The notes under the pieces are model-generated. The model was not told where the DNA came from, ran no database searches, and was given only the letters and a program-made list of their open reading frames with translations. This document shows positions 36,905 to 47,093 of a stretch of DNA of 64,000 nt, piece after piece; position 1 is the first letter of the stretch; each line of letters begins with the position of its first letter. The position numbers and the translations under genes are program-made. This DNA is from Hygrophila difformis (Eukaryota > Streptophyta > Magnoliopsida > Lamiales > Acanthaceae): NCBI GenBank assembly GCA_030278955.1, contig JAOANR010000006.1:6414415-6478414 (forward strand). The letters are read 5' to 3'.

Positions 36905-38072
36905 GGAAAAAAGCACAATATAGTCCTTTTTTTAACAAAAAAATCAAATTAGTCTTTTTTTAATAAAAAAAGTCAAATCAGTCATTTTTTTGCTCAATTG
37001 GTCCAATACATATACTAATTACGTCCCAATCGATCATCCACCGACTAATTATGCTCTAATTACATATTTTTGGCATAATCAGTCCTTTTTTTTTCTCAAA
37101 AATTTAAATTAGTCCGTTATTAATTTTTGTCCCTTTTCATGCAGTTCAATGCACATTTCAAACCACTAATAACTCAAATTCGATATAAGTAAAAATTCTA
37201 AAATTTTGATATTTATAAACTACACGACAAGACGAATCTAACAAGATGCTACTCGGCTCATTTTAACTTGTATATCTATGTTTAAACTTTAAATCAAAAC
37301 AAGTGTATGAATAGTAGCAAATTAGACAATGTAGTTATTAAAAAAAATGGGGGAGTATATCGCAATTGGTCTTCATTTTATGGAGAAACACTAAAAACCA
37401 CCGAACTTTAAAAGAAGATTCACCTCGGTAACTGATGACTAGAAATCCGATGGCATCCAACGAACGTACTGCCCAATTCGACGTGAGAATGGACTTCCAA
37501 TAGATGAGGGAGTCACTTGACCTACGTTTCCAAGAACATCATTTTGCGCAACTCTCTCTTATATGCGAAGCCCATTCTCGCATCTGGTCAGCAGGTACCG
37601 AGCTTCTTTTAGAGTTAGGTGTTTTTTTGTGTTTCTCTATAAAATGAAGATCAATTGCAATATACTCCCTCCATTTTTTAATAACTACATTATTTAATTT
37701 GCTACTATTCACACATTTGTTTTGACTTAAAGTTTAAACATAGATATACAAGTTAAAATGAGCCAAGTAGGATCTTGTTAGATTCATCCCGTCATGCAGT
37801 TTATAAATATCGAAATTTTAGAATTTTTACTTATGTCGAATTTGAGTTATTAGTGTTTGAAATGTGCATTAGACTGTAATAACGGATCAATTTAGATTTT
37901 TGAGAAAAAAAGGACTGATTTGGCCAAAAATATGTAATTAGGGCATAATTAGTGGGTGGATGACCGATTGAGACGTAATTAGTATATGTAGTGGACCAAT
38001 TGGGCGGAAAAATAAAAAAAATGATTGATTTGATTTTTTTTATATAAAAAGACTATATTGTCCTTTTTTTCC
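36905..38072. mobile_element. MULE-like element with ~500-bp inverted repeats and 10-bp TSD
   Basis: The arms at 36905 to about 37410 and about 37605-38072 are inverted copies of each other, both starting ggaaaaaa and continuing through caatatagtc, caattggtcca, atactaattacgt and taattacatatttttgg. The decamer ataattttat flanks both sides (36895-36904 and 38073-38082). Each arm contains a Stowaway-like MITE copy (ends at 37355 and 37665). The ~200-bp centre is non-coding. Long inverted repeats, GG...CC ends and a 9-11 bp duplication indicate a Mutator-like element with no transposase of its own. Confidence 0.75.
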
Positions 38073-38082
38073 ATAATTTTAT

Positions 38083-39089
38083 AAAATTATTATGATTAAA
38101 TTTCAAATCTTGATTTTTTTAAATTTTTTTTATTTATTTTTTATTTTTTTATTTATTTATTTTTTTTTGCATGAACAAATCTTGATATTTTAAGTGTCAC
38201 AAAAAAATCTTGATATTTTAATAATTAATGATATCAATTTTTTTTTTTTGTGTGTGTAAAAGTAATATCTTAATCTTTGGCATTAAAATTTTAAAAAAAT
38301 ACTAGTACTACGTAGTACTATTACTAATGTAATTGGAAAAATAAAAATTCTTTACAGCTCCAAAAGTGAATGAAATTATAGAATTGACGTTTGAGAAGGG
38401 TTCGTCGGAAAAGATTTCATAGGAGAAGCAAATGGACAAACCGCCAACGCCAAGCTGAGGACTGACGACGCATCAAACCCTCTTAATCTTATTCAGAAAC
38501 TAGGGTTCTTGGTTTTTTTTGTTTCGCTTTTGCAAGGATCGATAGAGTTCAAATTGACCCCGCTGCCAATTCTTTGCCCTACTTGCAGCTTGAACGTGGT
38601 AATTCTGGCATCCGTTTATTTGTTACTGTATTTTAGTCTTCATTTGGCGTATGGATGGTGTTTTCGCATAATGTTGTAAAATCCGATTCTTTTCCCCAGT
38701 GCTGGTACTTCTCAGAAATTCAGATATGGGTTTTGGATCAATTTGTATTTTCTGACTATTCGAGAATAGCTATAGATGCCGTTGGATTCCTTTCCTGGAA
38801 TTCTCCGTTTTATTTTCCTGTATTTTATTTTACTGGAAGGATTATATTCGATTTAAGCCCCCCTTGAGATTTCCTTTCTTATTATCTGTTTGCTTTCTGA
38901 TCCGATTTGCAGTTTCAGCTGCCGGTTTTTTAAACAAAAAAGAATAAAAAAAAATTTTGGGTTCAGCACCCCCCCCCCCGGATCATCATTGATCCTGTTT
39001 ACTTGATTTTACTGAGAAAAATGTGACAAGTTCTCTCTTTTATGTAGAAAACATATTCAAAGGATCCGTAAAACCAAACTGCAAAACAA
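38083..39089 (+). other. Spacer and 5' leader of the FLX-like gene
   Basis: The first ~300 bp are T-rich low-complexity DNA. A leader exon probably lies at about 38440-38598, followed by an intron with acceptor tttatgtag at 39048. A run of eleven or twelve C is at about 38969-38980. Confidence 0.45.
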
Positions 39090-40880
39090 ATGTCTGGAAG
39101 AAACCGAGGGCCGCCAATTCCTACAAGAGGAGGTCCTCTTGGTGTCCCACCCCATCCTCCTGTGCATGAACCGTTTGCCAGAGGCCTCCGTGGGATGCCA
39201 CATCCTCCATTACATGAAGAAATGAGGGAAGCCCATTATAGTTTGTCTGGCCCCAGGCAACTTCCCCCTCATCCAGCTATCATAGAGGAGAGGTTGGCTG
39301 CTCAGCATGACGATATCCAGGCACTGCTAATTGATAACCAAAGGTTGGCTGCGACTCATGTGGCTCTTAGACAAGAATTGGAAGCTGCACAGTATGAACT
39401 CCAGCGGGCAGACAACTGTGCTCGAACATTGCATTCTGAGACGGACTCCAAAACAAGGGAACTCTGTGAGAAGTCTGTTAAAATGGAAAATGAACTTATT
39501 GCTGTTAATGCTATGAAATCTGAGCTTATGAAGGTGAATATGGATATTAAGGAATTAACCGCTGCCAGGCAAGACCTTACCACACAGGTCCAAATGATGA
39601 CTCAAGATTTAGGGAGAGTTTCCTCGGATGTGAAACAGATTCCAGGAGTTAAGACAGAAATTGATAATTTGAGACATGATATGGAGCGAACTAGGCATGG
39701 ATTCATTTCATTCAATATGTTTTAATTGTTTTTGTCTCCTGTATGTGCATCCTTGTGATCTTATGGGTTTTGAATAGGGCTGCCATTGAACAAGAGAAGA
39801 AGGCTTTTGCTGAAAACTTTGAACATGGTAAAGCGATGGAGAATAAATTAGTCACAATGGCCAGAGAGATGGAAAAACTTCGGGCTGAATTGGCTAATGC
39901 TGAAAAAAGAGCTCAAGCGACTAATGCAGATCTTCATCCAGGTATTCGCCCATAATCTTGCAAATCCTGATTTGAGTTTTTCAGAGTGTTATTTCTCTTT
40001 TTTGATTTATTTGTATAATGTTCTATATCATGCTACTATGTTTATGTGTTAGATGATCTAAGGATGTGGATGAGTGAACTATGTCCAATTGTTTTATGTT
40101 CTTGAGTTGCACAGATGAGCATTGCCTGCCATTTCATTTTTACTTTTTTTGCATTCAATTTGTTCACTCACATGCTTGCTATTTTGTGCCTAGAACTTAA
40201 CACTGCTACGGTATGATTTAATTGTGCCACTGCAATTTTAGGATGTGTAATGGTATTGTTTATGCACTGATGTAGGAAAATATCTAAGAATGATGTAAAG
40301 TTGCAATTGTGGCTTGCAGATGCGCTCATGCACTTTATTTGCACTATGTCCCTTGGGATCTTGTATCCGAACGAAACTTTTCTGTCCTCTTTTAGAATGC
40401 TGTAATGTCTAAAATTTTCTTCAGATTGTCTTTTAGTTCTTTTGAAGGTTGAACTGTGCTCTTTATCTGCATCAAATAATGGGAACTTTTTTGAATGGCA
40501 TAGGCTTTTACAATTAGTTTATAATGTCTGGGAATGCTGCATATGCTCATAATTATTTGAATCATTTGAATGGCTTGTGCTTTTTGTTTCAGGTATAAAC
40601 TATAATGCAAATTATGGCAATCAAGAACAACCTTTGAATCCCTATGCTGTTGGTTATGGAATGACACCTGCAAACTCGATGCATCAAGTAATTTCTGAAT
40701 TGTGCTTATAGCGTTATTGGGCACATTTTGTTTTTACAAGATGGCGTTTTAATTTCTACCTCCAATGCAAAATTCACATTCTTGTTTCAGTTGCCTGCTG
40801 GAGTTGAAGGTTATCCTCAGTATGGACCGGGATCTGGTGCCTGGGTTTCATATGCTCAACGAGCTCAAGGGCCCAGATGA
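39090..40880 (+). CDS. FLX-like coiled-coil protein (FLOWERING LOCUS C EXPRESSOR-like)
   Basis: Exons 39090-39694, 39778-39941, 40593-40687 and 40791-40880 give 317 residues. The N-terminus is Gly/Pro-rich with PPIPTRGGP and repeated PHPP phrases. Then comes ILEERLAAQH-like IIEERLAAQHDDIQALL and a long heptad-rich coiled coil at about 70-250, including KAMENKLVTMAREMEKLRAE and LANAEKRA. The tail is Gly/Tyr/Pro-rich (GYPQYGPGSGAW) and ends QRAQGPR. This is the layout of the FLX/FLX-like family, which supports FRIGIDA-complex activation of FLC in Arabidopsis; other members have unclear roles. The first intron seems to use a GC donor (ag|gcatgg), with an in-frame GT alternative 24 nt later. Which FLX-like paralogue this is, I cannot say. 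Confidence 0.88.
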
Positions 40881-42111
40881 TTCTCTTGATGCTGTGACTT
40901 ATACTACTATGGTATTTTGTGATGGATTGGATTCGAGTGTAACATTCTATAATGACAAATCTGAAAAAGGATGCTAACTGGGATACGATGTCTTTAAATG
41001 ATTTTGTTTCGGGAATCAGGTAGATTATGTGTTGTTGATCCGATGGCGCTTCTTTTCTATATACTTAATGTGCTCAAATATCTCATTCAGTTGCTCTGTT
41101 ATAGATCCTTTCCCATAATGTCTGTTGTTCTAGATATACATATACATGTAACTTCATTGGATCATGCTCTCATCAAACAAACGCCTAATGGATGATGCAT
41201 CTGTTATTCCACATTAGTTGCTTGATGTAGAAATTACAATGAGGTGTTAATTTCATCACACCCCAAATTCGTACTCTTCTTTATAATCATTTAAGCTTTA
41301 ATTCAAAGGACCTTTTTATATTTCAATCTATTAAAAAAATATGTATCTAATACATATTAAGAAATTATTATGCAGGAACAATGAGACGGATAGAAGGATA
41401 GAAGTTCGGGTGGTGAATCAAACTCCCAGGTTAGAAGTTAAAACCAGAAATAAAAGTAAAAGCAATTATGAAAACGTAACGTCCGAGTAAAAGGCAACTT
41501 ATGAAAATGATATGGGCTTACGACTGGGCTTCTCGCCAAGGGCTAAGAGGGGACCGTAAACGGCCCAACTCTGGGCCATGACTAATGGCTCAGCCCGATC
41601 CGTTGAATATTTGTGATTAAAATAATCTGATTTCCACTGCATAGAAATAATTTTGGTCACGAATTTTATTTTTATTTTAAACTTACAGGTTAAGGAGTTG
41701 CTTATCAAATTGGTAAATTCTGACCTTCAAATATACTAGTATGTAATGTAATGACTAATGAGCCCTTAGTCACATCTCTCACTCACATGTGATGCCGTTA
41801 GAGCATTGCAGACATATTTTGGCATTATTGTACTGGAACCTGTAAAGGAGCGAGCTAATCTTTGTTCATTGCTGCCAATTAAGTGCCAACTCACCTAGGT
41901 TTTCTGTCCTCTTAATTGCAACCCTAAATAGAAGCAGCAGACAAAACCCAACCCCACCTTAATTAAACTAGCTGGGATTAAACTGTTGTTAAAAATCCTG
42001 ACTGATTATCACTTTTTAGGTCATGTTTCCTAAGATCATATAAACGATTACATAACTAGTCTATGTGCATTAATTAAGTTGAAGGATAAATTATTAAATT
42101 AACTCCACCTT
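40881..42111. other. 3' flank of FLX-like gene and spacer
   Basis: It contains a SINE-like fragment at about 41395-41445 in minus orientation. Otherwise it is AT-rich DNA without a recognisable gene. Confidence 0.5.
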
Positions 42112-42823
42112 CAGTGGCGATTCTAGGAAAATGAGTATTAGGGTGTGCAAACTTAAACATATTTTTAACATATAATAACCCATATAATTCCATAATTTGA
42201 GTTTCACAATCCTCATCGCATAAAAGACTCTCCAATTCAGATTTGACAATATTAACTATATATCTCGCAGAAATTCCAAACATCAACAAATAATAGAATT
42301 TAAACACTTTAAAATTTCTTAGAAATTCTCTAATTAATATTGGAAATCAAATATAGTGAAAAGTCAAAGTGCTTAATTAATAGTAAGCACAAACTTATGA
42401 AAAATAATGGAACGGAGAAAGCAAATTTCATATTTAAGGGAAGATACAGAGTTTAATATTGAAGAAATGATTGAAATGGGTTTGCAGATTCAGAGTTTAG
42501 GCTTCTAATTGAAGAAATGAAATTGAGAAAATAATCTAGGGAAAAAGAATGGATAGATATAGAAGATGTTTTTAAACTAGCGGATCAAATTAAATAAGTA
42601 AAATTAAATTAATTAAAGAATATGGATATATGTAATAAATAATATTAATATACATAAAAATATAAATATGAATATATACATAAACGCATATATATTATAT
42701 AATAAATATAAGTATAAATATATTAGATATATACACATAAAAACATAAATAAAAATATACTTATGAATTTTTTTTTTTGAGGGTGTGCAAATTACCACCT
42801 CAAGCCTTCTCGATACGTCACTG
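42112..42823. mobile_element. Non-autonomous hAT-like element, 712 bp
   Basis: Ends are cagtggcgattctagga and, inverted, cagtgacgtatcgagaa. The flanking octamers tccacctt (42104-42111) and cccacctt (42824-42831) match at 7 of 8 positions. Just inside both ends lies the phrase gggtgtgcaaa. The interior is AT-rich with no transposase. Confidence 0.7.
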
Positions 42824-43277
42824 CCCACCTTGTTGAAATTTAATTCTTTGTGATTCAAATCAGTTTGACTGTAGTGACCCTTAATTTAATGAAGCATGAA
42901 CTATAATTAATAAAACAAATTAAAAACTAGAATATACTTCTATTTATATTCGATGTGATAATAAGCTATCAAGATTACATACCCCTTTCTATCTTGCTGT
43001 CAAATAACCCAAGAGTACACTACACATATAGTATAGTAGGATTGATTGATTATTACTACAATTAAAATTAGGATGATGGTGCAGAAATCTTTCTGCAGGC
43101 CGCAGCAGCAGCAGCTGTGATCTAGTTGGAACAAATTGAATACTATTAGTATTTTGCATAAATTGTCAGAATACATATACTATGTGTTGTTTATATGAAG
43201 TGTAGTGAGTATTTAAATGTTGTTGAAAGGAGCAGCACATGGGAGCTGGGCTGGCATCAACTTATACTCTATTAATA

Positions 43278-43537
43278 CTCCCTCCGTCTTCTAATAATTG
43301 AAACATTGACATAGTTTTTACTATTCATTTCGTAACTTTGATTCAACTTTTTAACACGTTTATATAAAATAAAACATAGTCAAGTTGGATCTTGTTGAAT
43401 TCGTCTAATCGCATAGATTTATATGATCAAATTCATATAATTTTTACTTTTATACAATTAGATATATTAAGCGTTAAAAATGTGTATTGGATTGCGTGAA
43501 ATCCATGAATGTTTCAATTATTTAAAAACGGAGGGAG
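43278..43537. mobile_element. Stowaway-like MITE, main family (best-preserved copy)
   Basis: 260 bp, TA on both sides, ends ctccctccgtcttc and acggagggag. It contains agtcaagttggatcttgttg followed by aattcgtctaatcgcatag. Confidence 0.85.
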
Positions 43538-43696
43538 TATGTAGTAAGCTTTTATTACCCATTGCCCATATTTTTCTTACCCGAATAGCCCACTGAATGT
43601 CGACTGCATGCAAGATACTACTGCTTAAATGTTGTTTCATTCAACATCATCAATTAAGAAACGTCTAAATTAGTCACTGTTGAATAATATGCAGTA

Positions 43697-43858
43697 CAGA
43701 AACTTAGTGGTTATGTTCCATGTCTTCCAACCATAGGTTTGGGTTCAATTTTCACCCGGTCTATATCTCTCCCCTTTACCCCCTTTGTAATTTATGTGGC
43801 TTGGGCTCCCACACACCTTTACAGACACATAGGTGTCAATGTTTATAAAAAAAAAATA
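43697..43858 (+). repeat. tRNA-derived SINE-like element
   Basis: A polymerase III B-box-like phrase gggttcaattttc follows an A-box-like tagtggtta region. The body ctctcccctttacccc and cacacacctttacagacaca is shared with the copy at 49868-50040. It ends in an A-rich tail (taaaaaaaaaata). The 5' boundary is approximate and no clear target duplication is seen. Confidence 0.6.
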
Positions 43859-43895
43859 TACAGCACTGGGAGTGGGAGAGCAGCTATATATAGTA

Positions 43896-44155
43896 CTTCC
43901 TCCGTTTTTAAATAGTTGACACATTCACAATTTAGCCACTATTCAAAAAATGAGTTTGATTTAATGTTTTATCATATTTATACAAGTTAAAATATAGTCA
44001 AGTGTGATCTTGTTAGATTTGTCTCATCTTGTAGTTTTTAAATATCGAACTTTTAGAATTTTTACATGTACCAAACTTGAATTATTAATGATTTATAATA
44101 TGTATTGGACTGCATGTTGTGTGGTTCCCTTAAAAAAAATGAAAAATAGAGGAAG
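43896..44155. mobile_element. Stowaway-like MITE, main family
   Basis: 260 bp, TA-flanked, ends cttcctccgtttttaaatag and aaaaatagaggaag. The core is agtcaagtgtgatcttgtta then gatttgtctcatcttgtag. It ends about 50 bp before the PIF/Harbinger element. Confidence 0.8.
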
Positions 44156-44728
44156 TATATCCATGGTGATTTCTTACAAGTTATACATCCCCACCAATTA
44201 TGCCCTAAGATCATCTCCAACCCACCCTGCATTTTGGCAAAAATGCAGGGTGGGAGGCAGGGTGGGTTCTCCAACCCACCCTGCAAAAATGGAGGTCCCT
44301 CCCTCTCAAGAGGGAGGGATCTACAGTGTTCCGCCCCTTTGGGCGGAACACTGTTCACACCCGCTGGGTGTTATTTTTTTTTTTTTTTTTGTTTTTTTTT
44401 TAAATAAGTTTTATAAGTTTGTGAAATTGTGTTTTGACCCCCAAAGGGTTAAAATGAAATTATTGAAGTTTATTTTTTATTTTTAAAATTTATATTTTAA
44501 TTCTTTTATTTTATTTGTATTTTATTTTTATAATTTAAATATATTTTGTGCATAAATATTGTTGAATCACTTAATTTAAATATTAAACACTCATTAAATA
44601 ATAATAAAAACTTGAGAATTACATAAAATGCAAACCCAACATAAAATTAAATACCAAATACAACATAAACTTCAACACCTAGTACAACATAAACTTAAAC
44701 ACGCATAGTACAACATAAAATTCTTCAC

Positions 44729-45802
44729 TCAATAATCACCCAAATTGGTTCCATCACCCCCACCGAAATTGCTGAAAAATTGACTAAAAAGTCCCGACGA
44801 AGAATCTTCCGGTGGATTTCCCATTCGGTTGCGCATGATTTTTTCCTTCTCCTGTTTATAATAAGCATATGTAGTAGGATCTGTGATGGCACTCAAGTCT
44901 ACCGACATTATTTTATCTTCTCTTTTAGCTTGATGCAATGCCATTTTTTCTTGTTGGATTGCCAATTTTTTCTGTTCAAGCGCAAAGTACTTCTCTCTTT
45001 CAACAGCATTATCCTTCATCATTGCTTGAATTGTTGCAGTGTGTTCATCCAACTTGGCAAACTCAGCACCATATGCATCATCATTTTTTCTTTTGGCCTT
45101 TGCTTTTTTCACCCCCATTGGTCGTTCATGAGAAGATCCATCAGTTTCCGTAGCTAAAGGAAATGATGTTACATCAACATTATCATCAGATAAGTTAATA
45201 TTAAATGATGAAATTCTAGGAGAGTCGGATGTAGCATTTTCCGATGATGATGACACATGGGTAGAGAAATTTTTTCGAGCAATTTTATGTGGATTCCTTA
45301 GTTTATTATGATCTTTAAACTTTTCTAAATTCCTCATTATCTCAAAAACATGATCGAAATGAAATCCTTTTTTTGACCCTGCTGGATTCCTTTTGAACAT
45401 GTCTCTAGCCATCGCTAACTGCACATAATAATTAAGAATTAAATATATTTGTGCACATGAAAAGCATATATAAAGAACACATAAATATGTAATACTTACA
45501 GTATCAATTTCTGATGTTCCACTCACTTTCAGGTCTTCAGCATTTTTAATACAACTCAGAAATAACTTACACTGCGTTTGGATCAACGAAAATCGACCCT
45601 CCAATGATTTTAAAGTACGATAGTGGGGAACCTCCGGTGCTACATCCTTCTTACGTTGCTCATTGAATGCCTCAACAATTCGATTCCAAAAGGCTTCCTT
45701 GGACTGGCCTCTGCCTGTAATCGAATCTTGAGTGAAATCGGAATAGATATTGCATAGTAACTTATCTTCTTCATCGGTATATGCAATTGCTCTTTTAGAC
45801 AT
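44729..45802 (-). CDS. PIF/Harbinger ORF1, MYB/SANT-like (trihelix) DNA-binding protein
   Basis: Exons 45500-45802 and 44729-45418 give 330 residues, and the 81-nt intron (gtaagt...tgcag) is itself stop-free. The N-terminus, AYTDEEDKLLCNIYSDFTQD, AFWNRIVEAFNEQR and RTLKSLEGRFSLIQTQCKLF, is the plant 'No apical meristem-associated/MYB-like' domain of PIF-element ORF1 proteins. The C-terminal half has PMGVKKAKAKRK (a likely nuclear signal) and a coiled coil around EKYFALEQKKLAIQQEKMAL. In characterised PIF/Harbinger elements this protein and the transposase are both needed: ORF1 binds DNA and carries the transposase into the nucleus. It lies inside the transposon, divergent from the transposase. 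Confidence 0.87.
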   Translation of the reverse strand: MSKRAIAYTDEEDKLLCNIYSDFTQDSITGRGQSKEAFWNRIVEAFNEQRKKDVAPEVPHYRTLKSLEGRFSLIQTQCKLFLSCIKNAEDLKVSGTSEIDTVSITYLCVLYICFSCAQIYLILNYYVQLAMARDMFKRNPAGSKKGFHFDHVFEIMRNLEKFKDHNKLRNPHKIARKNFSTHVSSSSENATSDSPRISSFNINLSDDNVDVTSFPLATETDGSSHERPMGVKKAKAKRKNDDAYGAEFAKLDEHTATIQAMMKDNAVEREKYFALEQKKLAIQQEKMALHQAKREDKIMSVDLSAITDPTTYAYYKQEKEKIMRNRMGNPPEDSSSGLFSQFFSNFGGGDGTNLGDY

Positions 45803-45913
45803 GATTTAAAAATTAAACAAAGTGAAAGATGATAGGCAAGTAAATATAAAATAGAAAGAGTTTGAAGTGTGATTTGGGAACATTTGGTTACATAATTTAT
45901 AGACAAGTGAATG

Positions 45914-46930
45914 ATGCACAAAACCCAAGTCCGGATAGGGTTGCACACAAACCCTATCATAGATTTGATAACTTGACCAATCCAAGCCATCCATTTAGAT
46001 TTCTTTCTTCACAACCATTGGATGAACGATTCTTTATCCAAGAAAGTGGACAATGAATTGATTACTTGTGTCTTTATTCCAACTCCATAATGCACAAAAA
46101 CCCAAGTCCGGATAGGGTTGCACACAAACCCTATCATAGATTTGATAACTTGACCAATCCAAGCCATCCATTTAGATTTCTTTCTTCACAACCATTGGAT
46201 GAACGATTCTTTATCCAAGAAAGTGGACAATGAATTGATTACTTGTGTCTTTATTCCAATTCCATAATGCACAAAAACCCAAGTCCGGATAGGGTTGCAC
46301 ACAAACCCTATCATAGATTTGATAACTTGACCAATCCAAGCCATCCATTTAGATTTCTTTCTTCACAACCATTGGATGAACGATTCTTTATCCAAGAAAG
46401 TAGACAATGAATTGATTACTTGTGTCTTTATTCCAACTCCATAATGCACAAAAACCCAAGTCCGGATAGGGTTGCACACAAACCCTATCATAGATTTGAT
46501 AACTTGACCAATCCAAGCCATCCATTTAGATTTCTTTCTTCACAACCATTGGATGAACGATTCTTTATCCAAGAAAGTGGACAATGAATTGATTACTTGT
46601 GTCTTTATTCCAACTCCATAATGCACAAAAACCCAAGTCCGGATAGGGTTGCACACAAACCCTATCATAGATTTGATAACTTGACCAATCCAAGCCATCC
46701 ATTTAGATTTCTTTCTTCACAACCATTGGATGAACGATTCTTTATCCAATAAAGTGGACAATGACTTGATTACTTGTGTCTTTATTCCAACTCCATAATG
46801 CACAAAAACCCAAGTCCGACTAGGATTGCACACAAACCAAGTAAGGGATTTGATCCCGTGACCAATCCAAGCCATCCATTTAGATGTCTTTCTTCATAAC
46901 CATTGGATGAGATATGCCATCCAAGTAATG
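45914..46930. repeat. 177-bp tandem array between the two transposon genes
   Basis: Units start at 45914, 46090, 46267, 46444 and 46621, each beginning atgcacaaaa. Unit 1 lacks one A (176 bp); the others are 177 bp. The five units are nearly identical, differing at scattered single bases such as gtggac/gtagac and aactcc/aattcc. A diverged sixth unit starts at 46798, and a further partial one reads into the transposase 5' leader. Each of the first five carries gatagggtt-gcacaca-aaccctatc, a 9-bp hairpin, and the CCAAT-containing phrase gaccaatccaagccatcc. Confidence 0.95.
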
Positions 46931-47093
46931 GATCATTGGCCAATCCAAGCCATCCATTTAGATTTCATCATTCACACAACCATAGGATGAGATATGCGTT
47001 ATCCATATCTTCTTCTTCATATATTCTATAAATTGATATGGGGTTTACACGAAAAATCATCCTAAACTTTCTGTTAAACGATTATATTCCAAT

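Noticed and set aside
44004..44486. 160-residue plus-strand frame across the left transposon end
   Set aside because: It runs from a MITE through the TIR hairpins into AT-rich DNA; it is chance.
45640..45990. Minus-strand frame overlapping ORF1 start and the tandem array
   Set aside because: It is out of frame with ORF1 and enters the 177-bp repeat; no similarity.
45914..46797. CRISPR-like repeat array
   Set aside because: Units are contiguous 177-bp copies without spacers, in a plant transposon.
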